A DNA stretch of 64,000 nucleotides, taken from assembly GCA_003168265.1 (NCBI GenBank), contig PMSV01000006.1, positions 1 to 64,000 of the forward strand, given 5' to 3'. Position 1 is the first letter of the stretch. Every line of letters begins with the position of its first letter. The stretch is from Chitinophagaceae bacterium (lineage in GTDB: Bacteria > Bacteroidota > Bacteroidia > Chitinophagales > Chitinophagaceae). The notes beneath the pieces were generated by a model, which worked only from the letters and a program-made list of their open reading frames with translations, was not told the DNA's origin and did not search any database. This document shows positions 1-8,880 of the stretch, one piece after another. A program made the translations under genes and the position numbers.

Positions 1-368
1 TGTAATGGCGGCTTAATTGATTGCAGTCGCGGGGTCGGTTAGAGGTTTACCTATTGCTTTCGGAAATTGATGTACTGAAGAAAATTATTAATTCAGTAGG
101 AGCAGTACACAATGACGCATATGACAAGGCCACTGAAAGTTATCTTGATTCGAAGAGAGACTTTATTTCATAATTACTTCTGAAAATGAATTCTCAAAGT
201 TTGCTGGTCTGAACTAATTAACGGTGATGTACATCCGAAAATAATTTCACTGAATAAACTACAATCGACTTGAAAAATTTTGCGAAAGTTGGTGAAATGT
301 GCTACAATCCGCAAAACAATTCTAAACTATTTATTAAGCAAAAGCACTGTGTGAAGCTGTGAAAAATA

Positions 369-527
369 CTAAGATTTTTTCTTCTTTTTTGGAAGCTCGA
401 TGCCTTTCAGCATTTGTTTTGCTTTGCTGACTTTGTCTGGGAACAAGACCTGCCCCGTAAATTTATCCAGTGATTTGTTGATCCGGATAGTTGATGATGG
501 ATTGCTTTGATTGTTCTTGATGCTCAT
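369..527 (-). CDS. Small basic 52-aa protein, likely partner of the DUF6934-type gene
   Basis: Read on minus strand: MSIKNNQSNPSSTIRINKSLDKFTGQVLFPDKVSKAKQMLKGIELPKKKKKS*. ATG lies 9 nt after the restored stop of the DUF6934 gene. Not in ORF track (<60 aa). Confidence 0.55.
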   Translation of the reverse strand: MSIKNNQSNPSSTIRINKSLDKFTGQVLFPDKVSKAKQMLKGIELPKKKKKS

Positions 528-536
528 GATGTAAAA

Positions 537-594
537 TTATTTATTTTTTCTTTTAATTAAAAATCCTTCATAGTCGATGCCGACATTAAATTTT
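537..594 (-). pseudogene. Detached 3' end of the DUF6934-type gene (encodes ...NVGIDYEGFLIKRKNK*)
   Basis: Minus-strand translation continues 1542..1982 in frame once the IS and one copy of the 10-bp repeat are removed. Confidence 0.8.
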
Positions 595-1586
595 AGAATT
601 AGGTAGAATAAGCGCATAGGGCTGATAATATTGAATAAGGCCTGGGCTCACTATTCATGAGTCTTTGCATTATGTCATTGAATATCCATTTCCTCATATT
701 TCGTTTGTTAAACCTGTATTTATATTCATCCAGATACGCATGAAGATGAGTGGAAGAACATTTATGATGAATGCCTCGCAGCCAGTTCTTAAACAACATG
801 ATCTGTTTGTGGATCTCCGGGAATGCTTCCCCCTTATTGGATACTTTGGTAGCTATCGGAAATTTCTCCTTCAGTGCTTCATAGGCAGCATGCTTATCTG
901 TTTGAATATAAGTATCTGGTGCTATCAGGTCTGTCAGAGCGACTTCTAAGGTATCTGCCTTGAAATTTTCAATCACCTCGAAATTAATATTGCCTGTTTT
1001 GTCGCCTCCCAGGGCCTCAATAGCTACAACCACTGCTGCTTTATCTTTAAGGCTACGACCTTTATTTTCACTGCCTGCACGATAACCTCCTATTATTGTC
1101 TCGTCGACCTCAACCGAGCCTTGCAGAAGGGATTTATCTTTCATAACTGATTGAATCTTACGCTTAAATAACCAGGCTGTTTTCTGTTGCACATAAACCT
1201 CGGTACCTAATTCTACGGTTGACATGCCCTTCTTTTTGGTAGTTACCCGAAAGATGATGTGAAAAGCCTTTAAAACAGGCATTTTCATTCCATGAAAAAC
1301 GGTATTGGCCGTTACACTTTCATCGTATAAGCATTTCTTGCACCTCCTATAGTACCAGGTTCTGCCTTTCATATGTTCCGTGTTGCCACATCGCGAACAT
1401 TGATAGCCTTTCCCCCATTTTAAATCGATAAGGTAATTATAACAACTCTCATTGTCGACAAACATCTTACTGAATTCAATCGCGCTAATTCCCTGAAACA
1501 TAGCTAATATATTTAGCTCTAAGATACTAACTATATTAGTTTTAAACAAACCCTATCTTCGCATTGCGAACGTTCTGCCTAATTCT
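595..1586 (-). mobile_element. IS1595-like insertion sequence, about 992 bp
   Basis: Ends agaattaggtagaataagcg (595) and rc agaattaggcagaacgttcgc (ending 1586) form imperfect TIRs. Flanked by direct repeat attaaatttt at 585-594 and 1587-1596. Encodes a transposase. Confidence 0.85.
599..1549 (-). CDS. IS1595 family (ISXO2-like) transposase
   Basis: N-terminal zinc ribbon CSRCG...CKKC, DDE-type core with VDETIIGG and TDKHAAY. The track start is TTG; MFQGISAIEF is the likelier start. Confidence 0.85.
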   Translation of the reverse strand: MFKTNIVSILELNILAMFQGISAIEFSKMFVDNESCYNYLIDLKWGKGYQCSRCGNTEHMKGRTWYYRRCKKCLYDESVTANTVFHGMKMPVLKAFHIIFRVTTKKKGMSTVELGTEVYVQQKTAWLFKRKIQSVMKDKSLLQGSVEVDETIIGGYRAGSENKGRSLKDKAAVVVAIEALGGDKTGNINFEVIENFKADTLEVALTDLIAPDTYIQTDKHAAYEALKEKFPIATKVSNKGEAFPEIHKQIMLFKNWLRGIHHKCSSTHLHAYLDEYKYRFNKRNMRKWIFNDIMQRLMNSEPRPYSILSALCAYST

Positions 1587-1982
1587 ATTAAATTTTGTCA
1601 ATCTATTATTCCTATATCCGTATACCTCAAAATCTGTACTTATTTTTATTAAGTTGTTAGTGATCCCAATTCTGTATAACCTGGTTCTTGTTTTTGTGTT
1701 GCCCGCGGCAAAAATCCATGCTGCGGGATATATATCAGTAAATATGTAAACAGAAAAAGCCACAGTTGCCAACACCTTTTTGCTATCATCATTATTTGTG
1801 ATGACTTTATCATCTATATCACCGCTGATAATGTTCTTGTCCCCAAAACCAAGGTTATAAATATTGGAATGAAGCTTTGTGTATTGGATAAGTTTTGTGA
1901 TTTTACCTTGTGGGCCTTCGCTGATAAATTCAAAGACCATTAGATTTTGCGCCGCATCCAATTCGTATCGTTCAAGGTTCAT
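1542..1982 (-). CDS. DUF6934-like protein, C-terminus replaced by IS-derived codons
   Basis: MNLERYEL...FEFISEGPQGKI...VYNLGFGD-type pattern. Last 14 residues (RIRQNVRNAKIGFV) are encoded inside the IS end. Confidence 0.65.
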   Translation of the reverse strand: MNLERYELDAAQNLMVFEFISEGPQGKITKLIQYTKLHSNIYNLGFGDKNIISGDIDDKVITNNDDSKKVLATVAFSVYIFTDIYPAAWIFAAGNTKTRTRLYRIGITNNLIKISTDFEVYGYRNNRLTKFNRIRQNVRNAKIGFV

Positions 1983-2018
1983 TCGAAATGTTTTGAGATT
2001 AGAAACTTGTATGATGAT

Positions 2019-3263
2019 CTATTGATTAGCTATCAAAGAAGGTTTTCTGTCAATGAATTTATTTTTTAGCGCCTTCATATCATCGCTCACTTTTCTGTCG
2101 AGCACTCTCGCATATTGCTGTGTCGTGCGCAGGTTTGTATGCCCTAGCATTTTCCCGACAGTCTCGATTGGAACTCCATTACTTAATGTAACAGTAGTAG
2201 CAAACGTGTGCCGTGCACAATGGAATGTCAGCTCCTTTTTAAATCCGCATTGATCCGTGATTTCTTTGAGATAACTGTTCAATCTTTGATTGGAAAGTTG
2301 TGGCAGCAATTTATTGTTCGCTACGACTGCAGGATGATTTTCATATATGTGTAGAATATCTTTTGCTTGCGGCAGCAACGGTATGCGTGAATCATTATCC
2401 GTTTTTGTTCTCTTCGTGAAAATCCAAAGTTCGCCGTCAATGCCGATGCTGAGATCGTTTTTCGTGAGCTTCATCACATCGCTGTACGAGAGGCCGGTGT
2501 AGCAACTGAACAGAAAAATATTTTTTACCTGTTCTAACCTTTGGATCAAAAATTTTTTTGAGGAAAGCAATTCAAGCTCGTCTTTGAAAAGATAATTGCG
2601 ATGAGTTTGTTTGAGATGCATCTTGTAATGATAGAAAGGATCGTTTTCTATCCATTTGTTCGCCATGCACTGACGGATTATTTTTTTTAATTTCTTGAGA
2701 TTGTTCATCGCTGAATTATGTTGCATGACCTGCACAGACTTGAGATAAAATTCATAGTCGGTGATGAATTGGTGATTGAGCTCTGTGAGAAAAATATCTT
2801 TGCGCTTGAATTTCCATTCGATGAAATTTTTCAAAGACTTCAGCGCTGACTTAAATTTTTTATAAGTGCCGTGTGAGTATTCAATCCCTGCTAGCGCACC
2901 GAACTGATCGTTGTGATATTGGTACACACTGATCAGCGAATGCTTCATTTCCTGTTGCTGGTTCAATAATTTTTGTTTTGCAATCTCTGGAGTGAGCGGG
3001 ATATTTTTCAGCATGTATTCTTTCTGCAACTCAAATATCCTCGTGCGGATCGTATCGAGATATTGATTCAACTGCACAGCATCTCCTTTTGTGCCGCTCA
3101 TTTTTCCTGCAGCCTGGTTCCATTTTGCACGCTCGCATTTTCTCTGTACGCTCCATTCTACCCGACTACCGTCTATGGTTATGCGTACATAGACCGGCAA
3201 CGCCCCGGCCTTGCTTCTTTTTCCCTTTTTCAGGAAGAAAATCGTCTTGAAATTCTGGCTCAT
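2019..3263 (-). CDS. Tyrosine-type site-specific integrase (phage integrase, SAM-like and Arm domains)
   Basis: Bacteroidota tyrosine recombinase layout; C-terminal R..H-x-x-R..H..Y: ...LTFHCARHTFATT...GHTNLRTTQQYARV. Confidence 0.9.
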   Translation of the reverse strand: MSQNFKTIFFLKKGKRSKAGALPVYVRITIDGSRVEWSVQRKCERAKWNQAAGKMSGTKGDAVQLNQYLDTIRTRIFELQKEYMLKNIPLTPEIAKQKLLNQQQEMKHSLISVYQYHNDQFGALAGIEYSHGTYKKFKSALKSLKNFIEWKFKRKDIFLTELNHQFITDYEFYLKSVQVMQHNSAMNNLKKLKKIIRQCMANKWIENDPFYHYKMHLKQTHRNYLFKDELELLSSKKFLIQRLEQVKNIFLFSCYTGLSYSDVMKLTKNDLSIGIDGELWIFTKRTKTDNDSRIPLLPQAKDILHIYENHPAVVANNKLLPQLSNQRLNSYLKEITDQCGFKKELTFHCARHTFATTVTLSNGVPIETVGKMLGHTNLRTTQQYARVLDRKVSDDMKALKNKFIDRKPSLIANQ

Positions 3264-3456
3264 AAATTTTGCTTTAAAAGGTTATAAAATTACCTTCATA
3301 GCAGCGTTGAAAACAAGATGCTTTTCCGCTGAACATGCTGCTGGGCAAGCGTTTCAGCGAGATTGGTGCGGGCATATGAACTGTTTTGAAAAGCCCGCTC
3401 GAATCACGCACTCGGGGGATTGATTTTCCTTGCTTTTCTTTGAGGACGAGCAGAAA

Positions 3457-3493
3457 CAAAAAGCCCCGCAAATGCTGTATTTGCAGGGCTTTT
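3457..3493 (-). terminator. Rho-independent terminator downstream of tRNA-Lys
   Basis: Hairpin AAAGCCCTGCAAAT-acagc-ATTTGCGGGGCTTTTTG on the minus strand, U-rich tail; approximately bidirectional. Confidence 0.7.
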
Positions 3494-3528
3494 AGAGTGA
3501 GTTTGAGATGATGTGTGTTATCGAAAAG

Positions 3529-3601
3529 TGATCCCGCTGGGACTCGAACCCAGGACCCCAACATTAAAAGTGTTATGCTCTACCAACTGAGCTACGGAAT
3601 C
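3529..3601 (-). tRNA. tRNA-Lys (anticodon TTT)
   Basis: GATTCCGTAGCTCAGTTGGTAGAGCATAACACTTTTAATGTTGGGGTCCTGGGTTCGAGTCCCAGCGGGATCA; 7-bp acceptor stem, anticodon loop CTTTTAA, T loop GGTTCGAGTCC. Confidence 0.93.
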
Positions 3602-3621
3602 ATTCCCTTTTTTTGGGAGTG

Positions 3622-3629
3622 CAAAAATA
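3622..3629 (-). promoter_or_regulatory. Bacteroidota -7 motif TATTTTTG upstream of tRNA-Lys
   Basis: Matches TAnnTTTG, 21 nt upstream of the tRNA 5' end. Confidence 0.5.
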
Positions 3630-3746
3630 CAGGAAATTAAAATCCGGGCAAATTTTTGGGCTGAATATTTCCACAGGAAAGGGTATGATTATCAACATTT
3701 TTTACGCTTAGAGTTGAACTCTATGTAATTTTACAAAAAACCTTCA

Positions 3747-4553
3747 ATGTCTTTTTTCAATGATAAAGTGGTAGTAGTAACGGGCGGCAGCGATGGAATC
3801 GGGAGGGCGCTGATCGAAGAATTGATACCCCTGGGCGCTAAAATCGCCACCTGTGGCCGGAATTACGATAAATTATACAATCTTCAACTGAGCTATCCCA
3901 CAGTTTTGTTGCATACGATGGCGATCGATGTGAGCAAGGAAAGCGACTGCAGGAGATTTATTGAATCCGTGATGGAGGAGTTCGGTCGCATCGATATCCT
4001 GATAAACAATGCGGGTATCAGCATGCGTTCCCTTTTCAGCGATGTAGATATGGATGTGATGAAGCGCGTTATGGACATTAATTTTTTCGGAGCGGTCTAT
4101 TGCACCAAATTCGCCCTTCCCCATATTATCAAAACAAAAGGAACAATAGCAGGAATTTCCTCCGTTGCAGGATACCGGGGCATTCCCGGCAGAAGCGGTT
4201 ATTCTGCTTCGAAATTTGCATTGCAGGGCTGGCTGGAGGCCCTGAGGACTGAGCTGAGGGAAGCGGGAGTGAATGTGATGTGGGTGAGCCCGGGCTTTAC
4301 GGCATCCAATATCCGTAATGCGGCATTGAATGAAAAGGGACTGGCCCAGGGCGAGAGCCCGCTGGAGGAAGGCAAACTGATGACGGCTCAGGATTGTGCG
4401 AAACATATTGTCCGGGCTATCGAAAAAAAGAAAAGAACCCTGGTCCTGACTTCGACAGGTAAAATGACCATTTTCATGAACAAATTGTTTCCCAGCCTTT
4501 CAGACCGGTTTACCTACAATTATTTTTTTAAAGACAAAAAGCTTATTAAATAA
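3747..4553 (+). CDS. SDR family oxidoreductase
   Basis: TGGSDGIG nucleotide-binding motif, NNAG, YSASK catalytic motif. Confidence 0.92.
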   Translation: MSFFNDKVVVVTGGSDGIGRALIEELIPLGAKIATCGRNYDKLYNLQLSYPTVLLHTMAIDVSKESDCRRFIESVMEEFGRIDILINNAGISMRSLFSDVDMDVMKRVMDINFFGAVYCTKFALPHIIKTKGTIAGISSVAGYRGIPGRSGYSASKFALQGWLEALRTELREAGVNVMWVSPGFTASNIRNAALNEKGLAQGESPLEEGKLMTAQDCAKHIVRAIEKKKRTLVLTSTGKMTIFMNKLFPSLSDRFTYNYFFKDKKLIK

Positions 4554-4630
4554 TTTATTTTTCACATCAACAGAATTAAAACTATTTTCACCCACACTCA
4601 ACCTTTCAACCAATCTAATCCATTTTTAGG

Positions 4631-5455
4631 ATGGCCATTGTCACCCTTACTTCTGATATTGGAAACCAGGACTTTTTAATTGGCGCCGTCAAAGGCCAGT
4701 TGCTTTGCATGAACAGTTCTTTTAACCTCGTTGATATCACCCATCAATTGCCTCCTTTCAATTATTCGCAGGCCGCCTATATCATCAGAAATGCCGTCCG
4801 GAATTTTCCGGAATTCAGTTTCCATATCATTCTGGCCAATCTTTTTGACAGGATTCCCGAAAAATTGCTCCTGGCTGTGGCTGGAAACCAATATATATTC
4901 TGCGCCGACAACGGCCTGCTTTCGATGATCATGGAAGAAAGTCCTGAACTGGTCATTGGCCTGCATTTAATGAAGGAGAAGGGGGAGAAAAACCTGGCAT
5001 TATGCATCGCAGTTATCGGAAAAACAATCCAGGATATCCTGGATGGAAAAGATCTTCGGGAGATCGGTGAAACCGACACGAAGTACCAGGAAAAAAACCA
5101 TCTCCAACCGAATCTTGGCGATGATTGGATCGAAGGACAGATTATTTTTATCGATCATTTTGAAAATGTCATTGTGAACATTACCCGTGAACAGTTTGAG
5201 AAGCAGCGGCATGGACGTAAATTCCAGATCCGTTTCAGAAGGGATGAGATGATCGAACGCATATGCGAATCCTATGCCGATGTACCGGAAGGAGAGAAGC
5301 TGGCCCTTTTCAATTCCGGAGGTTACCTGGAGATTGCTATCAACAAAGGCAATGCTGCCGGCCTCTTCGGCCTTCAGAGATATACGGAGCAGTCGCAGAA
5401 TCAATACCTGCAAAGCCGACTCTTATACCAGTCGATCCGTGTGAACTTCATCTGA
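4631..5455 (+). CDS. SAM hydroxide adenosyltransferase / DUF62-family protein (SAM-dependent chlorinase/fluorinase-like)
   Basis: ITLTSDIG-like N-terminus, VDITHQLPPFN, ADNGLLS, DHFENVIVNI. Confidence 0.85.
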   Translation: MAIVTLTSDIGNQDFLIGAVKGQLLCMNSSFNLVDITHQLPPFNYSQAAYIIRNAVRNFPEFSFHIILANLFDRIPEKLLLAVAGNQYIFCADNGLLSMIMEESPELVIGLHLMKEKGEKNLALCIAVIGKTIQDILDGKDLREIGETDTKYQEKNHLQPNLGDDWIEGQIIFIDHFENVIVNITREQFEKQRHGRKFQIRFRRDEMIERICESYADVPEGEKLALFNSGGYLEIAINKGNAAGLFGLQRYTEQSQNQYLQSRLLYQSIRVNFI

Positions 5456-5565
5456 AAAAATCTTTAATAGCCGGGAGAAGCGACCTGGCGCTGGTCTTAC
5501 TGATATATCATAGAAAATTAAAAGTTAAAACAAGGTCGGTGCCTTTAACATTCTATCCAGAACCT

Positions 5566-5573
5566 TATATTTG
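5566..5573 (+). promoter_or_regulatory. -7 motif TATATTTG
   Basis: TAnnTTTG 26 nt upstream of the DUF2723 start. Confidence 0.45.
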
Positions 5574-5599
5574 CGGCATTCTCATAAAACCAATGCTAT

Positions 5600-8500
5600 A
5601 TGAACTTTAACAGAGTAAATAACATCGTCGGTTGGTCAGTGTGCTTGTTTGCTTGTGCGGTCTATGTGATGACCATGGAGCCTACCGGCAGCTTCTGGGA
5701 TTGCGGTGAATTCGTGTCCAGTTGCTTCAAACTGCAGATTCCCCATCCACCCGGAGCGCCCATGTTCGTACTAATGGGCCGGTTATTTATCATTTTGTTC
5801 GGGAATAGCGGGAAAACGGCCGCCCTCGGCGTTAACTTCATGAGTGCCATTACAAGTGGCTTTTCCATCCTCTTCCTTTTTTGGTCGATCACCCATTTTG
5901 CGCGTAAGATCATGCAAAAAGCGGGCTCTGTCCTGAATGTCCAGCAGATCTTCCTGGTCATGTCGGCCGGTGTCGTTGGAGCGATCGCCTACACTTTCTG
6001 CGATTCTTTCTGGTACAGTGCAGTAGAAGGGGAAGTTTATGCTACTTCGGCTTTTTACACCGCCCTGGTATTCTGGGCTATCCTCAAATGGGAGGACCAT
6101 GCGGATGAACCGGGTTCGGACCGATGGCTGATCTTCATTTTCTATATGATGGGGCTCTCCATTGGGGTACACCTGTTGAACCTGCTGACGATCCCCGCCG
6201 TCACCATGGTCTATTATTGCCGTCGGTATAAAGTAACTACATGGGGCACGATCCTGGCATTTATAATCGGTTGTACAATCACGGGTTTTGTGCAGAAATT
6301 CCTGATCCAATACACTATCCAGGGAGCGAGCTGGTTCGATATTCATTTTGTCAATGACCTTAAACTGCCCTTCTTCGTGGGATTCGGATTCTTTTTCCTG
6401 CTGCTGATCATCTTGATCATCTTTGGTATCCGATGGGCTGTAAGAAAGAAGTATTATTTCTTAAAACTGGGTCTTTGGTGCTTTTCCTTCATGCTTCTTG
6501 GTTATTCCACCTATTTCACAACGATGATCAGGTCGAATGCCGATCCTGCTGTGGATATGTATAATGTTGATAACCCGGTCAGCCTGGAAGGCTATGTGAG
6601 CCGTGATCAATATGGCGACTGGCCAATCGTTTACGGACCGGATTTCACGGATACGCCCCCACGCGTGGAAACCGGCAATCTTTATGTAAAGGGGAAAAAC
6701 GAATATGATATCGCAGGCAAGACCTATGCTCAGGATTGGAACAATACTCCATCCGCGCATTTTTTCCCCCGCATGTACAACAATACCAATGAAAGAAATG
6801 AGATCGATATGTACAAACGCTATGGCGGACTGGAAAACGATGACCAGCCGACCATGGGTTCGAATATCAAATATTTTGTGAGCTACCAGATCTGGGAGAT
6901 GTACCTGCGTTATTTCCTATGGAGCTATTCCGGAAAGCAGAACGATCTGGAGGGATTTGGCAATGTAAGGGATGGCAATGCCATCACCGGCATACCTTTT
7001 ATTGATAACTATTTTCTCGGCGACCAGAGCAAGATGCCGGACAGCATACACAAAAACAGCAAGTCCTATAACCGTCTTTTCGCTTTGCCGCTGATCCTTG
7101 GCCTGATCGGCCTTTTCTTCCATTATTACAGGAACCGGAATGATTTTATTATCACGATGCTGCTTTTCTTCTTTACGGGATTTGCCATAGTGATCTACCT
7201 GAATCAGTCCGGCCAGCAGCCAAGGGAAAGGGATTATGCTTTTGCCGGTTCAGAATATGCATTTGCGGTCTGGATCGGCCTGGGAGTGCTATGGGTAGCC
7301 GAGAAATTCCAGAAATTCCTGAAGGGCGGGATAGGCAATTATGCGGCTGCCGGGCTTTGCTTCCTGGCTGTTCCCGTGATAATGGGTCAGCAGGAATGGG
7401 ATGACCATGACCGCAGCAAAAAGACCCTGGCAAGAGATCTTGCTAAGGATTACCTGGAAAGCTGCCCTCCCAATGCCATTCTTTTCTCATTCGGAGACAA
7501 CGATACCTATCCGCTTTGGTACGCCCAGGAAGTCGAAGGAATCCGGCCGGATGTCCGCGTAATGGTCAATAGTTTGCTGGGTACCGACTGGTATATCAAT
7601 ACCTTACGTTATAAGATCAATCAAAGCGCAGCCTTCGATGTGATTTTTACGCCTGAGCAATTGGAAGGAAGCAGAAGGGATTATATCGTTTATAATGAGA
7701 AGATCCCTGGCTTTGACAGAAGCAAATACTATGATCTCTACGATTTGCTCAAGAATGTGGTGGGAAGCGATGATGTAAAATACTCCACCAACCAGACAGA
7801 GGACGGATCTACCATCAACTTCTTCCCGGTTAAGAAATTCAGTGTACCGGTGGATGAGGCCACGGTTCGAAATAGCGGAATCGTACATCCTACAGACAGC
7901 CTGGTGCATGAGCTGATGATCGATATGTCCAAGGATAAGAACTATCTTTTCAAGAATGACCTGGCCATGTATGCCATCATCGCTGCCAATAAATGGAAAA
8001 GGCCTATTTGCTTTACTTCCACACAAGAACTGGCTTCCCTTGGTCTTGAAAAATATGTAAGGCTCACCGGGCTTTCCTATGAACTGGTGCCTGTAATAAA
8101 TGGCAATGTGGATAATGATGTTGCTTATAAAACGGTGATGGAAGATTTCGCTTATGGAAGCGCCAACAGACATGGGGTCTATTATGACGAAGAAAATCGC
8201 CGTCATCTCAACAGTATCCGGCTGGCTACTTCCCAGATTGCGATGAGCCTTGCACAGGCAGGCAAAAAGGATTCAGCCAAAAATGTGCTGGAACATTTCG
8301 ACCAGAACGTGCTGGAATCGAATTTTCCTTATGGCATGACCAGCAACAGGGGTAATCAGCAGAATGGAATTTCCCTGAATTTCTTGCAGGCCTGCTATCT
8401 GGCCGGGGATCTCAGGCTCGCGGCTAAGGTTGAAGCATCACTTAAAAAGGACCTGCTTCAACAAATGCGTTACTATAAAGCCCTTGGTGATGATGCAACG

Positions 8501-8740
8501 ATCGCCGACAGTAGCCTGGCCATGAATGCCTACCAGGCCCTAAATGGAAGAGGTGGCAATCTTAGCGACAGACAGGCGCAGTTTGCGGATGATATTCTGA
8601 GCAGTTTCCGGTTCCTGATGCAAATCGATATGATGCGAAACCAGTTTCAGGCTCAGAGACCCGCTCCCCCTTCGGAAAAAGCTCCGGTGATCATCAATCA
8701 ACCGGCTCCGGCTGCTTCCGATAGTAAGCCAAAGAAATAG
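5600..8740 (+). CDS. DUF2723 / GT117 family membrane protein (TMEM260-like protein O-mannosyltransferase)
   Basis: N-terminal YVMTMEPTGSFWDCGEFVSSCFKLQIPHPPGAPMF signature, multiple TM segments. Confidence 0.88.
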   Translation: MNFNRVNNIVGWSVCLFACAVYVMTMEPTGSFWDCGEFVSSCFKLQIPHPPGAPMFVLMGRLFIILFGNSGKTAALGVNFMSAITSGFSILFLFWSITHFARKIMQKAGSVLNVQQIFLVMSAGVVGAIAYTFCDSFWYSAVEGEVYATSAFYTALVFWAILKWEDHADEPGSDRWLIFIFYMMGLSIGVHLLNLLTIPAVTMVYYCRRYKVTTWGTILAFIIGCTITGFVQKFLIQYTIQGASWFDIHFVNDLKLPFFVGFGFFFLLLIILIIFGIRWAVRKKYYFLKLGLWCFSFMLLGYSTYFTTMIRSNADPAVDMYNVDNPVSLEGYVSRDQYGDWPIVYGPDFTDTPPRVETGNLYVKGKNEYDIAGKTYAQDWNNTPSAHFFPRMYNNTNERNEIDMYKRYGGLENDDQPTMGSNIKYFVSYQIWEMYLRYFLWSYSGKQNDLEGFGNVRDGNAITGIPFIDNYFLGDQSKMPDSIHKNSKSYNRLFALPLILGLIGLFFHYYRNRNDFIITMLLFFFTGFAIVIYLNQSGQQPRERDYAFAGSEYAFAVWIGLGVLWVAEKFQKFLKGGIGNYAAAGLCFLAVPVIMGQQEWDDHDRSKKTLARDLAKDYLESCPPNAILFSFGDNDTYPLWYAQEVEGIRPDVRVMVNSLLGTDWYINTLRYKINQSAAFDVIFTPEQLEGSRRDYIVYNEKIPGFDRSKYYDLYDLLKNVVGSDDVKYSTNQTEDGSTINFFPVKKFSVPVDEATVRNSGIVHPTDSLVHELMIDMSKDKNYLFKNDLAMYAIIAANKWKRPICFTSTQELASLGLEKYVRLTGLSYELVPVINGNVDNDVAYKTVMEDFAYGSANRHGVYYDEENRRHLNSIRLATSQIAMSLAQAGKKDSAKNVLEHFDQNVLESNFPYGMTSNRGNQQNGISLNFLQACYLAGDLRLAAKVEASLKKDLLQQMRYYKALGDDATIADSSLAMNAYQALNGRGGNLSDRQAQFADDILSSFRFLMQIDMMRNQFQAQRPAPPSEKAPVIINQPAPAASDSKPKK

Positions 8741-8770
8741 CGCCCATAAGATCAGATATTCTTGGGTCAG

Positions 8771-8798
8771 GATCCCGCCGGGGGCGGGATCGTTTTTT
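8771..8798 (+). terminator. Rho-independent terminator
   Basis: GATCCCGCCGGGGGCGGGATCGTTTTTTT. Confidence 0.85.
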
Positions 8799-8880
8799 TC
8801 CTGCCAGTTGATTTCGAACTGTTTCAGATGTTTAATTGTTAATTCATCCAGGAGAGAAATATTCTTAACTTCATAGTACA

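Noticed and set aside
665-949. Plus-strand ORF of 94 aa opposite the transposase
   Set aside because: Antisense to a clear IS1595 transposase gene; composition looks like shadow translation.
3274-3564. 96-aa minus ORF overlapping the tRNA-Lys
   Set aside because: Reads through the tRNA and terminator; not a plausible protein gene.
7604-8206. 200-aa minus-strand ORF inside the DUF2723 gene
   Set aside because: Antisense to a well-supported coding region with no family motifs.
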